From Brachionus plicatilis (taxonomy: Eukaryota; Rotifera; Eurotatoria; Ploima; Brachionidae), in assembly GCA_010279815.1 (NCBI GenBank), contig QEOQ01000191.1:922846-986845 (forward strand): a stretch of DNA of 64,000 bases, in the 5' to 3' direction. This document shows, piece after piece, positions 34,575 to 46,521 of the stretch. The position numbers and the translations under genes are program-made. The number at the start of each line of letters is the position of its first letter. Position 1 is the stretch's first letter. The notes below the pieces were generated by a model, which was given only the letters and a program-made list of their open reading frames with translations, made no database searches and was not told where the DNA came from.

Positions 34575-35429
34575 AAATATAATTTAAGAAGTAAAATCAA
34601 AAGTTATTTTAGTTAAAATTGTATATATTTTTTTATTTTTTTTTCAAAAATCAAATTAAATATTTTGACCACTCAAATTTTTTCTAAAGAAGATAACTCT
34701 AATAGCATTTTTATAATAAATTAAAGGTAAAATAAAAGAGTTTATGAAAAAATTATTCTATTCGGTACAAATATTTGATTTGAGTTTTAGTTAAATGAAT
34801 GATCAAGAGATGAAATGCTGACTTAAATTCGGCCTGATAATTTTCCATTTTCATCACGTGGAAGCAAAGCAATCCATTAGAGCATAATCATACTCAATAG
34901 CAGTTTGATCGATTACAATAAACTGAACCTTTTTCAACTTTTAGTAGGAACTCTATTAGAGATCACATTTTTGCTCCCGTAAATATTCAAATGGCTCAAA
35001 CTTCAAATCCTCAATTAACAGGACGCTATATTTTAAAAGATATAGATGTAAATTCTCAATTCTTAACTCAAAATTCAAAAAAGGTAAATACAGATAAAAA
35101 GACAAAAACAGTACCAAAGAACAGAGGAAGAAAAAAGCTTTTACGTGATGAAAATGGAAAAATTATCAGGCCGAATTAAAGTCAGCATTTAATCTCTTGA
35201 TCATTCATTTAACTAAAACTCAAATCTAATTATTGTACCGAATAGAATGAATATTTTTATAAACTCTTTTATTTTAACTTTAATTTCTTTTAAAAATGCT
35301 ATTAGAGTTATCTTCTTTAGAAAAAATTTGAGTGGTCAAAATATTTAATTTGATTTTTGAAAAAAAAATAAAAAACTATATACAATTTTAACTAAAATAA
35401 CTTTTGATTTTACTTCTTAAATTATATTT
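34575..35429. mobile_element. Foldback-type element with about 275-bp inverted arms
   Basis: The left arm (34575-34853) and right arm (35139-35429) are inverse copies, sharing for example AATTTAAGAAGTAAAATCAA, CTCAAATTTTTTCTAAAGAA, AATGAATGATCAAGAGAT and GGCCTGATAATTTTCCATTT. Inside the left half, a block reading AACTCTAATAGCATTTTT through AAAAGAGTTTAT occurs twice, at about 34523-34573 (just outside the arm) and 34686-34741. The unpaired centre is about 285 bp. A partial further copy in the left-arm orientation starts near 35720, and a right-arm-like patch lies at about 35940-36005. I could not settle a target duplication. Confidence 0.75.
34991..35179 (+). CDS. Small basic open frame inside the foldback element
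   Basis: It encodes 62 residues, starting in the unpaired centre and ending in the right arm. The composition is polar and basic (KKVNTDKKTKTVPKNRGRKK, LLRDENGKI), and KNRGRKK resembles an AT-hook-like basic patch. The left arm carries the inverse of the last 14 or so codons. It may be the remains of a transposon protein or a chance frame. No family was recognised and expression is unknown. Confidence 0.3.
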   Translation: MAQTSNPQLTGRYILKDIDVNSQFLTQNSKKVNTDKKTKTVPKNRGRKKLLRDENGKIIRPN

Positions 35430-36009
35430 ACCTATGTTACCATTTTTTGAAATTTTATTTATAGGATTATCAATGAAAGGAGACCATCCAGTTTGTGTCG
35501 AGACTTTATTAACTAAACGCCTTGAATTAAATTTACGAGTTGACTCTTTTTTTTTTCCAATTTTTAACGCCTACTATTGTAATTAAAACTGGAATCATCT
35601 GTCTGGCTTGATCTTGAAACCAATTTGACATCACTATCTTTATCATCATCTTGGCTTACTTTATCTTCTATTCCATTGTCATCATCAATTTCTCGTAAAA
35701 TTTTTAGGTTTTTTATCCTATTGTATATATTTTTTTATTTTTTTTTTTCAAAAATCAAATTAAATATTGTGACCAGTCAAATTCTTTCTAAAGAATATTA
35801 AAAAAAAAAAATTTTTCATAGAATTAAATTTTTTTTTCTCTAATAAATATTGAGACCAACTGGTCTATAAATTAAATGGTGTTTTCTTTTCGATATAATA
35901 TAAGACCGGCTGGCCATGAAATTGATCAGCCCCAAATTTTTTAAATCCAATTATTGTATCGAATAACTCTTTAATTTTAACTTTAATTTCTAACAAAAAT
36001 ATTGCTTAA

Positions 36010-37014
36010 AAAAAATGTTTTTATTCCTCTTTTTGAGAAAATCTTTTATTTAACACAGTTGTATATAATTCAAGAAAAAATCAATTTGTTTTAAATCGGC
36101 AAAATTTGCTAAACCTGTGTCCTTTCAACAAAAATCGGCAGCAATAAAAAAAAAGTAGATTCTATCCAGATTAAATTTTATTTAAATGATTTAAGTAATT
36201 TGACATTTATTTTTGCTGTATGATCTTAATCATTGACCAAGAAGTATAACACTTGATTTCCAGAATATTCAATCAATGTAAGACTTTTTAAATGCTCAAA
36301 AAGAATGGATGGGATTTAATTGAGCTCTAAATAATTTCACTTGTGCTCCCAAATTTCAAGCTTTTCTTGAATCTGAAAAAATCTCGTTCAAGCATAAGCC
36401 AAATTCAGCCCAGAACGACTTGCGTTACGAGTATCGATCAAGTGAGGCCATAAAGGTGTACACAATGAGCACTAATAGTAAAGATTTTATTTAATTTGAA
36501 GTTTTTTACCAAACTTTATTTTCGATCTGGTGTACAATCTTTCCTCGCGATGTAAAAATATCTAGTAAATGGCTTGATGGCTCATGAACATATGATTGAA
36601 TCGTGTACGAGCGAGCAAGCTTTCAAGGCAAGATGAAGAATTGCAAAAACGACCAGGTCGCCCAAGAAATGAGATTTAATTATTCATATATAATTAAGTA
36701 AAATTTATTTTTTATTTTTAAAATTAAAAAATTAAATGTTAAAAATAAAAATTTGAGTGATCATTTAATATACTTCGGAGCTCACTTTCATTTTTTTCAA
36801 AGCAAAAGTGAAACCATTTAGACTACGATTAAATTTATTACAAAAATTATTTCAAAAAACCTTAGAGAATTCAAATTAAATTAAAAATTCTGTAATAAAT
36901 TAAGCTGAAATTGTCTATCATAATTTTATAATGTGAAAAATACTTGAAGATTTAAAACTAAAAAAAAATTATTTTTAATATAATTCACTATATGGTTTGA
37001 ATTATCAAGAATAA
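36010..37014. other. Region with an unidentified decayed coding-like patch
   Basis: At about 36290-36650 base composition is more even than around it, and broken frames such as FLESEKISFKHKPNSAQND and LRYEYRSSEAIKVYTMST can be read. That suggests an old transposon fragment. I could not assign a family. The remainder is AT-rich and featureless. Confidence 0.3.
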
Positions 37015-37023
37015 AAAAAACAC

Positions 37024-37378
37024 GGCATTGTGAATTTAAAATACAAATTGAACAAAAATTCTTCATTTTTTGATAGATAAAAATTAAAGTTAGTTAAAAA
37101 TATTAGAAAAAAATCTACGACATAGTGCAACATACTTTGTTGCAACTTTTTTGTCTAAAATAATTTTTCTAATGTAAAAAAAAACAAAAAATAAAACACC
37201 AATAAGAATTGAATTGATTATTGATTTGATTTATTATAAAAAAATAAAATAAAAATTTCATTTTAGATTACAAATTATGTTGCAGTATTTTTTCTAGTAT
37301 TTTTTTAATTAACTTTAATTTTTATTTATCAAAAAATGAAGAATTTTTGTTCAATTAGTATTTGAAATTCACAATACC
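37024..37378. mobile_element. MULE-like MITE with 9-bp target duplication (355 bp)
   Basis: The ends are GGCATTGTGAATTTAAAATA and the inverse of GGTATTGTGAATTTCAAATA. The inverted repeats continue for about 110 bp, including GAACAAAAATTCTTCATTTT. The direct repeat AAAAAACAC flanks both sides (37015-37023 and 37379-37387). A 9-bp duplication with long inverted repeats starting GG places it with Mutator-like elements. There is no coding capacity. Confidence 0.85.
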
Positions 37379-37387
37379 AAAAAACAC

Positions 37388-38500
37388 AATTTTTTTCAAA
37401 ATTGTTTAAAATGAAAGACTCAGAATTTATAACTTAGAATTTATCAAAAAATGCCACAACAAGTTTCCAAAATTGCTAATTAGACAGTAAATGAGAGTGA
37501 GACATCTGAAGGAATGGGAGAAAAGATAAAATAAAGTGGCTACAAGACTTAGATCAGAGGCAGATTTAATTATATATGTGATTTTGGGCGAATGCTAAAT
37601 TTTGACAAATGTTTGTTATGTCTGCATCAGTTCAGTTCAATAAAATATATTCTAATTAGTATTGATTTAAAAAAAAAATTGGAAAATTTAGTTTAGAATC
37701 TTGTAAATTAATAATTTAAAATTACCCTCGATGTATCACCTAAATTAAAAAAATTTTTAAAAAATTTCTATATATTAAAACTAATGAAAACTAATGAAAA
37801 TATTATTTAAAGATGACATATTTAGATGTACCATTGATCGTATTGACTAAAACAAATTACAGAATTTATACAATTAATTTTAAAAAAATTGAGTTTTTTT
37901 AATTGATTTTCTGTTTGTTTTTTTTTGTCTAAAATTAAAAATCCCAAATAAATTTTTTAATTTTTAAACTTGGAAAAAACAATTATCAATTATCGCCACA
38001 AAAATATGTCGATAAATTTTGAATAAAATTTACACAATAGAACTCAATCATCAATTAGCTAAATAAGTGGTTATTTTTTTTTTGTAAATTTAATTATTTG
38101 GAATGATTTAGAAACAATTTATAAAATCAAAAAACTAAAAATTTTTCTTTTATTACTTAAATTTTATTTTAATTTGTTTCTAAATTTTTTTATTTTTACT
38201 TTTAAATCTGAGGGAGCTTAATCTCGATACAGTTTAGAAAAAAAAATTTCTAAAGATTTATGTACAGAAAGTCACGATCAGTAACTTGTGTCCACATAAA
38301 GACCCAAAAAATTCAATATATCAAATCTTTTTTTCACGTAATTAGTTATGGTCAAAATTAATACTTCAGCAATTTAAAATATTACGATTAAATTAAACTT
38401 TATTTTTAAATTAGCAAAAAAAATTATATTTATATATTGAAACTATTTAGACAAAGAAAAAAATTCGTAAAAATTTCGCATCCCCTCTCAAAAAAAATGT
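37388..38500. other. Non-coding AT-rich stretch
   Basis: The 3' flank of UBE2D copy 2. No gene or repeat was recognised. It shares no obvious similarity with the 3' flank of copy 1. Confidence 0.4.
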
Positions 38501-39180
<680 letters not shown>

Positions 39181-42100
39181 TTTTGCTCTGAATAATTTTT
39201 TATATTATGTACTAGATCTAAAATAATCGATAAATTTTAAATTGAGAATCATGTTTGTATTATCTGCAAAAAAAATTTTGTTTAGAGGTTAGAAAGATTG
39301 AGCAAAAAACACTCGTTTTTCATGATGATACTTTTTAGAGTGAGGTCTTAATGAGTTGGTTTTGTAATTTTTTTTTGAAAAAATTGCAATCTAATACCCA
39401 AAATTTCGAATGCAAATATTGCAACTCGTTTTGCTTTATCTTCTAATTAGAAAAATGCGTGCTTTGCCAAATAAGACTAAGTTAAAGGACACTTTTAGTT
39501 GCAGTTTGACTCATTGAGCCAAATGTTTCAATAAGCTAGTACTTGGGACCAAATGATCGCAGTTTGGGTCTTTCAATTTTGACAACTGCCATAATTTTGT
39601 CCTCTTTTATTTGTGGAACTAAACCATGGCGATATTTTAGATTCCTATTTAAATTAATCTAATTTTGTCTTAATTAAATGCAAATTTCGAATGATTTAGA
39701 AATTTTGGAAAATAATATTGAAAGCTTTTTTAGAACAAACTAGAATTTGTTTAGCATTTTATTATGCTTTACACAATTGGGAGAAAAACTTAGCTACTTG
39801 GGTACATGCGTTGTGCTAGTCAATTGCATAACCCATAACTGATAATTTAGAGATATCCCTTAAGTAAATCATACCTTTAGATTAAGTCATAGAAATAGAC
39901 TAAATGAAGACAGAGTAATCATAGACGAATAAATTGGAATATTAATAAATTATTGATGCATATTTAAATTAATAAATATTGGGAAACATCTTTTCGTTAA
40001 TATGTAGCTCTGTATAGTTGCTAACATAAATTCAATTTAAATTTGACTAGAAAAAAAGGCGATGACATTCAATTTTGGCTAGTTTTTTGAATATAAATAA
40101 AAAAAAAAATTTGAAATTTTTCACAATAAAACTTAACAAACTCACAATTCGTCTCATTCACAAATAAAAACTACCAGGTTTTGATCTCAAGTGTCTTTAT
40201 GCAAAAATTTTGACCATTTGACTGAAATTTAAAAAATTTATTAACAAAAAGGTTGAATATTTTTAGCTTTTTTTATTCTAAATTCTCTCTTTTAAGGGAA
40301 CGAGTAAGAAATATAAATATGAAATATTTTATTCAAATCTAATAATAAAACTGCTAATTTAGCTTTCAGTCGGTCTATTAGGGTCAAACGGTATTATTCT
40401 GGTATCTGAAATAATTTTTTAAAAAGAGAAATAAATCTACAGAAAAGTCGATAAAATCCTCTATACTATTTTCTAGAATTTTGCTAACTCAATATTGAGT
40501 CTTGACAAAACATATGACTGTGGAACTGAAAACATGATTAAAAATTTTTTTTAAAGGTAAGGAAATAGGCAATTGAAGAGTTTTTTGTCATTTAAAATAA
40601 ACAGGTATATTTTCTCATCTTTATCAAATATATTTTTTAAAAAAATCATTTTTTTTGTAATTTTCGAAAAATTTCAATAATGAAATGTTCAATAATCATA
40701 TTTTCGTGTTTTTTTAATTCAAAATATCTAAACAAATTTTTATATTTTTAATTAAAATAATAGTAAGAGGATGACCCCGGGCAGTTTAGAATGGTAATTG
40801 ACCTCCCTTTCAGTCCCGTGTTGAGTATTCTTAATAATAAAATAAATGTGAATAAAAATTTTAAACTTTTAATTTTAAACAAGACAAACGAATGAAAATT
40901 ATTTTTTTATTTTTTTTTAAATTAAAGTAATTTAACTAACAGAGTAATTTTTTTTTAAAGATAAATTTTACATAATTCAAAATGATTTGTTTATTTGAAA
41001 AATTCGTTCACAAGATATGAGGATTAAAAATTATTTTAATGCCATCTAAATGACTCACTTGGTTGTTCTTTTGTAAAAAAAATTATCCTGAATATTTGAT
41101 TTCTAATTAATAGGAAAAAAATCAGTAATAGTAGAAATAAATGGCTAATTTTTATGAGAATATTGTCTACCTAATGCTTTTTTCTATGAAATAAATAAAT
41201 AAGAATAGTTTTAAATCATTTCTTAATTTTAACTTTTATTAAAAATAATATTCTATTTAATATTTAAAAAAATTATTTTAATTTTTTTATTTCAAAAAAT
41301 TTTTCAATTGATAATATAATTTAAAAGAATTTATACATAAATTTAAAAAAAAGAAAATAAAAAATTTAACTATGTCATAACGCTCTGACCGGCTTCAACT
41401 GGGTAATATTTGCGGTGTACATGATCAACTCGATGCGGTAACCTCTATGTCAGATAGGAGCCGTCTGTAAAAAAGGTACTGGAAAAGGAAACAAGCGCTT
41501 CCCCTTTTATCCGCTTGGATAGAAGAGGCTGTATTATTATTATTATTTTAAGTTATATCGCTCTAAACTTGTCTATTTAAAACTAATATCTACAGTCTTT
41601 TTTGTTCAAATAAAACGCTCTACTTGAAAAACTTTTTTTACCACTGATTTAAAAAGAAAAAATAGTGATTAGCCAGGGGTTAGAATTTATTATAAAAATT
41701 CTTTATAATAAATGAGGCTTTAAATAGAAAAAATAAATTTGACTAGAATTCTAGAGATTTTGTTCGATTTTCGGTTCCAAAAACAAAAAAAATAAAGAAA
41801 AAAAAAAATTAAAAATTATTCTGTTTCCATATATTATTCATCATCACTCTGGTCTCTTGCAGTTATACCTTTTTTGTTGATTATTATTTCATCACCGGAA
41901 TAAAAAGCCATGAATATTTTAAGTATCATCATCTACTAGGTCATCCTTGAATTCTCGATTGAGAATAAAATGTCTAAGCTGTCAATGAAAGACATCAATT
42001 ATGTGACGTATTCCCAGTTTGGTCGGATGTATTTTGTTTAATGCTCGGATTCAAAAGTTTCCCAAATTATACTGACCATTGTATTATTTGCGGATAACCG

Positions 42101-42545
42101 GTTGATCTAAGATTGTTTGCTTTAGTTTACGTTTTTCTTAGTTTATTAGCTGTTTTTTCATAGCTTAACAGTAAATGTTTAAAAAAAACATTTACTATTA
42201 GCTCATGGGTGTTATTTTATCCGATGAGAGAATGTAAAAATAATTCCAAAAATAATTTTAAATATTAGAAGTATTTAATAGATTTTTTTGAATTAACCTC
42301 GGGGTTAAAACGATGATTTAATTTATAAAAAACAGGATTTATAGTATATTTTTTTCAGATTTTCACAAATTTTATTTATTGAGCCTCCCAAAAAAAATTA
42401 AATTTAGGGTTTCAAAGGACGTAGCTTAAGAATTTCAAGTCAAAAATTAGAAATTCAGATAGCACTTAAATTTTGAATTTCTTGAACTTCACATCTTTTA
42501 GGAAAATAAAAATCTCTTTTTTTCTTGATTACCTTCATATAGCTG
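39181..42545. other. Long region without a supported gene
   Basis: About 3.4 kb upstream of UBE2D copy 2. Distinct pieces are a GC-richer block at 40770-40825 (GACCCCGGGCAG and CCTCCCTTTCAGTCCCG) and the tailed block at 41384-41545. A third is a coding-like but broken patch at about 41850-42120 on the minus strand. None could be assigned to a gene. Confidence 0.4.
41384..41545 (+). repeat. Probable 3' end of a retroelement with (ATT)n tail
   Basis: About 150 bp of near-50% GC sequence (including GACCGGCTTCAACTGGG and GCGCTTCCCCTTTTATCCGC) runs directly into (TATT/ATT)n at 41531-41547. Placement of a unique GC-balanced block against a trinucleotide tail resembles the 3' ends of the non-LTR elements in this window. 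No coding motif is left, so it may be a 3' UTR-only insertion or a SINE. Confidence 0.45.
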
Positions 42546-42553
42546 GTTTTAAC

Positions 42554-42942
42554 TAGTGTTGGGATCCGTACAAGCGGACACTTAACCGGCCAAAATTTTC
42601 AGAAACCGTGACCGTGTCTGCATAAGCCGGCCAACTTTTTGGCGGGCGATCATTTGACCGGTCAGTTAGGCGGTCTAATTTTTGGACCGTATAAAAAACC
42701 GGTCAAAAATAAACGGGCGGTCAAATAACCGGCCAACTTTTTGGCGGGCGGTCATTTGGCCGGCCAGTTTGGCAGTCTAATTTTTGGACCGCCAAGCTGA
42801 CCAACCTAATTTTGAACCGCCCGTTTATTTTTGACCGTTTATTTTGGCGGTCCAAAAATTAGACCGCCTAGCTGACCGGCTAATTGACCGCTTAAAACCG
42901 TCCGCCTAGTGGACCGGTTTGGTCTGACCGCATCCAACACTA
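42554..42942. mobile_element. hAT-type MITE, family 2, copy 2 (389 bp, GC-rich)
   Basis: Starts TAGTGTTGGGATCCGTACAA and ends with CCAACACTA. It is flanked by GTTTTAAC on both sides (42546-42553 and 42943-42950), an exact 8-bp duplication. The interior is a patchwork of CCGG, GACCG and CGGTC motifs. A 64-bp segment beginning CCGGCCAACTTTTTGGCGGG is repeated with period 102 bp (42627 and 42729). Part of it (GGCGGTCTAATTTTTGGACC) recurs inverted at about 42842-42870. The start and end match the 16875-17293 copy. Confidence 0.92.
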
Positions 42943-42950
42943 GTTTTAAC

Positions 42951-45651
42951 CAGTACATGTGACCATTTCGTCAAATTCTGCTCCGGCCTAGTGTCTTACT
43001 TAGACAAATTTTTTTCTTTATCTTTTCTGCCTATGAGGCTTGAAACTAATAAACAATAATGATAATAATAATAACTAGACAAAAAGTTCGCAATTCTTCA
43101 CGGGTTAAATAAGAATCTTAACCAGAAACAAGTCTTGATTATCACGCTAAATGTGTTTTTTTTTTTAATTGTTTCAGATTAAAAAAAATCAAAAAATCAA
43201 AAAAAAATTAAACAGATATTCAAAAGGCTTTGATTTATATTCGTAAGCATACATTAAGTTAGCAAAGTGCTTCAAAAGGCCCAGAATTGGCTAAATTACT
43301 TTATTTACGTAAGTTTAAGTAATCTTACGGTAAAATTTCGCAAAATTTCTAAAAAGCTTCCAAAATGGTTTATTTGGTAAAAAAAAGAAAAAGTTCATTA
43401 TTTAACAGAAGCTTTTGTCCAATAATTTTTCTGTCAATTAGTAACTTTGCACATCCAGCATAAAATAATGATAAATAAAAAATTTCCATGTTCAAAATAT
43501 AAAAAAATTTTAGATTTACTATTAGATTTTTCTTCGATTAAAAATATTTTTTTTGTTAACTAATCTTATCTTTTTAGTTTTCTGAATAAAAGAAAAATTA
43601 AAAGGGTCTACCTTTTCACCACAAAAAAATAACCATTCAACACAATTTCAAAACGCTCAGCACAAAATGATTTCTTCTCAACACAAAAATTAAAATTTGA
43701 AAAAAATACTTTTAGCACAAAAATTGTCTGGCTTGTTAAATGGCTTGTTGGGAAAATTTAAAAAAAATTTATTCAAGAACTGTTATAAAGTTGAGCTTAA
43801 CAGCAAGAAATGTTCTTGCAAGTTTTTCACTAAATTAGGATATTGTGCACATTTATTGGTATTATAAGAACTGTTTAAAAAAAAGGACCAATTTTTCAAT
43901 AAACCTAAAAGAGGTAGAGCAAAAAATGCGGAAAATTGGTTTTCTAGAGATTAATTTTTTTAATTTCTTTTCTTTAAGCTTCGAAATTTACTTTATTTAC
44001 CTAACTTCCACTTATAAATATCATTAAATAAAATTTAAAATTAAAAAAAAATTTATTTTTTTTATAAATATTTTTGAGTTGAAAAAAAAAATTCCTTTAA
44101 GAATTATTTTCAAACACAATTTTTTTGTGTTAAATGTTTTTTTTTTTAAATATAAATTTTTGTGCTAATAAGAAATTGATTGTGCTATAATAATATTTCC
44201 AAATTAAAATAGCTGGAAGTCATGCTATTTCTTGAAAAAATTAAGTAAAAATAAAATAAAAATATCGACTGTACCTTTTTATGAAATACTGCATCATCAA
44301 ACAAAAAGAGCTCTCATCATTTTCAAGTGGCTTTTAAATTTTAAGTTGATGTGAATTTTTTTAATATTAAAACTCATGATAGTAAATTAGTTGAACAAAA
44401 AAAGGTTGTTGAGAAATCTACTTCGAAAGCGAAGCTTGAATAAATTTTCAATAAGACTAGTCAATTTTTTTTGATAAATTCATCGTCAAGTTATACCAGC
44501 TAAGTTATTTGAATCATTATTTAAAATTTATGAAGTTCATAAATTTTAGATCAGAGGAAAATTTTCAAAAAGTAAATGGCTATAAAAATTCTCCAAAACT
44601 TTATTCCTATTTCAGCATTTAAAATTTTAATAAATCTAAAAATTTATAAAATGAAATATTTATTTCTTCCTATCTAGAGGAAATACCAGCCATGATTTAA
44701 ATCTTAGCAGTGAATTCCGTTTTAAAAAAAATTCCTCTCTTCAACTCGAATTAGTTCTTAAATATAGATAGGCTAATAATAAACAATTCGAACAAAATGA
44801 TCTGGCGTTTTACTTTATTTTATAGTCACACTACTCCTGATTTTCAAAGAAAACCTTTTAATTTTTTCTCCCTTAAGAAGAAAAAATTTTCTTTATCTAT
44901 TTCAAGCTGTCCTTAAAAAACGGGAAACGAAAATTCCTCATAGCTATTTTCGCTAAGTTAGTAAAAAAAATTGTCTAAATTGAATTGCGGAATTTTATTT
45001 TTCGAAATAAATTTATTTTGAACTTTGAATAAAGTTTAAAATTATTTTTATAATAAACAAATTAAAAATTCAAGATATAAGTATTTTTACATTTAAAGCC
45101 ATATTTATAGCACAACCACCACTTTCGAGAACCATTTTCACATAAAAATTAACACTAACTTTGTCACAGTCGAACTGATACTAAAAATTCAAAGGGTGTA
45201 CCTAACCACCACACATTCAAATCCCGATGAGCACACAACCTTAGAAACACACATTTGATTGTGTGTTATTGAGTTAAAAAAAATTTTTCTTGAGATAAAA
45301 TACTGAACAACACACGTAAAAAATGTGACTTTTATACAAAAATAAGAATTATATTTTAGTAAAATTAAATTTAGATGACTGACGATGTGTTGAGTAAAAG
45401 TGGCCACCAATGGCCAACGCTTAGAACCGTTTAAAGCCCAATCCAATGAGCCTCAAATTTAAAAAGCTTATTATTTACTTAAAAATGGAGAAACAAAATT
45501 AAAAGAATTTTTAAGCACTTTTTTACCAAATACACATGCACATTAATTTTTTATAATTTTTTTCAATTCATTTTTTCTTAATTTCCCAATGCCATAAACC
45601 TTTTTTTTACTAAATTTTTAAGTTAGTTTCAGATAAATTTGAGAGAAAAAA
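42951..45651. other. Region without a supported gene; CACA-motif repeat elements
   Basis: It contains an (AAT)n-tailed fragment ending near 43077 and the CACA-motif repeats at 43603-44280 and 45190-45260. The short frames at 43845-44027 and 45189-45446 have no family resemblance. Confidence 0.4.
43603..43725 (+). repeat. Evenly spaced CACAA motifs (possible transposon subterminal array)
   Basis: After AAAGGGTCTACC, the motif CACAA occurs at 43620, 43641, 43661, 43682 and 43716, mostly 20-21 bp apart. The inverse TTGTG occurs at about 44126, 44159 and 44180 before a GACTGTACCTTTTT end near 44275. A similar start, AAAGGGTGTACCTAACCACC, with spaced CACA motifs, is at 45191-45255. This layout is typical of subterminal transposase-binding arrays, but termini and duplications were not proven. 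Confidence 0.4.
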
Positions 45652-46521
45652 ATGAATAAATTTCTAAACTATATTGAGGCACTTTATCTGCCTTTGTGTA
45701 TGATTAGTATGAATTTGTTTAAATTAAATGGTGAAAAAATACCAATTGATTTCGACCAGAAGGAGAATCTACAAAATAAGATAGCATTTGATTTGCCAGA
45801 TCTTACAGCCATTTTCACTTTACCAGATCAAAAAACCAAAGTGCAACTTGAAGCGTTTAGATCGCGCTTAAATGACAAAATTTTAGCAGAAAACGAGACA
45901 AGCAAGCATTCACAGTTGATGTGGGTAAGCACTGGTAATCCAAGACTTGTTATGACCAAAATAGATCAGAAAAGTGGCTCAGAACTTTTTCATTTCACTC
46001 CAGAAGGGTTTTACACTTTCGTCGAAATGCTTAATGACGATCATATCCAGCTTCTTGCTGAAAAAGCTAAATTGTTTTATACAACTGATATAGCCCACAA
46101 CCAGATTTTAAATTTGATTTTGTCAAAGTTTGAGTGCAGTATAGTCCTTTTTTCATTGTACTCGAAAACCTTCATTAAAGGAAGAGTAAATCAATTCAGA
46201 GTATTCCCACTTCGCTTAGACTTTCTAGCTCCTGTTGGCACCAAAGAGCGCCAGAACTTTATAAAAAGACTTTTAGAGGATAAATCAAGCATTTCAATTC
46301 ATTGCGAAATAGCTTCACAAGGAGTTGAGCTCAAGACCAACACTTTAAAGATAACTGCCAATCAATTTGACCAAATAAATCTGGTCGACAAAATTTTCGG
46401 TCCTGCCACAGAGTCTTATGTAACCAGAGAACAAGCTAGTGCTTTGTCGGAGGATATTTACTCAAATTTAAACATAACATATCAAAATAATTGCATTCAA
46501 AAAGAAGACATTGAATTTTAA
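45652..46521 (+). CDS. Uncharacterised single-exon protein, 289 residues
   Basis: Not recognised. There is no signal peptide or membrane segment. The composition is that of a folded soluble protein, with blocks such as FDLPDLTAIFTLPDQKTKVQ, HFTPEGFYTFVEMLNDDH, FECSIVLFSLYSKTFIKGRV and PLRLDFLAPVGTKERQNF. A repeat-free C-terminal part ends TREQASALSEDIYSNLNI and then a short tail with a stop. The next gene on the same strand (48285) begins MMEEYQISETEF, and it is tempting to join the two, because the first seems to end and the second to begin within what could be one linker. I found no GT donor near the first end nor an AG acceptor before the second start, so I keep them separate. Clean frame and codon use support a real gene. 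Confidence 0.7.
   Translation: MNKFLNYIEALYLPLCMISMNLFKLNGEKIPIDFDQKENLQNKIAFDLPDLTAIFTLPDQKTKVQLEAFRSRLNDKILAENETSKHSQLMWVSTGNPRLVMTKIDQKSGSELFHFTPEGFYTFVEMLNDDHIQLLAEKAKLFYTTDIAHNQILNLILSKFECSIVLFSLYSKTFIKGRVNQFRVFPLRLDFLAPVGTKERQNFIKRLLEDKSSISIHCEIASQGVELKTNTLKITANQFDQINLVDKIFGPATESYVTREQASALSEDIYSNLNITYQNNCIQKEDIEF

Noticed and set aside
41850..42120. Broken minus-strand coding-like patch resembling a transposase N-terminus
   Set aside because: Only short pieces between stops and no conserved motif; not enough to name a feature.
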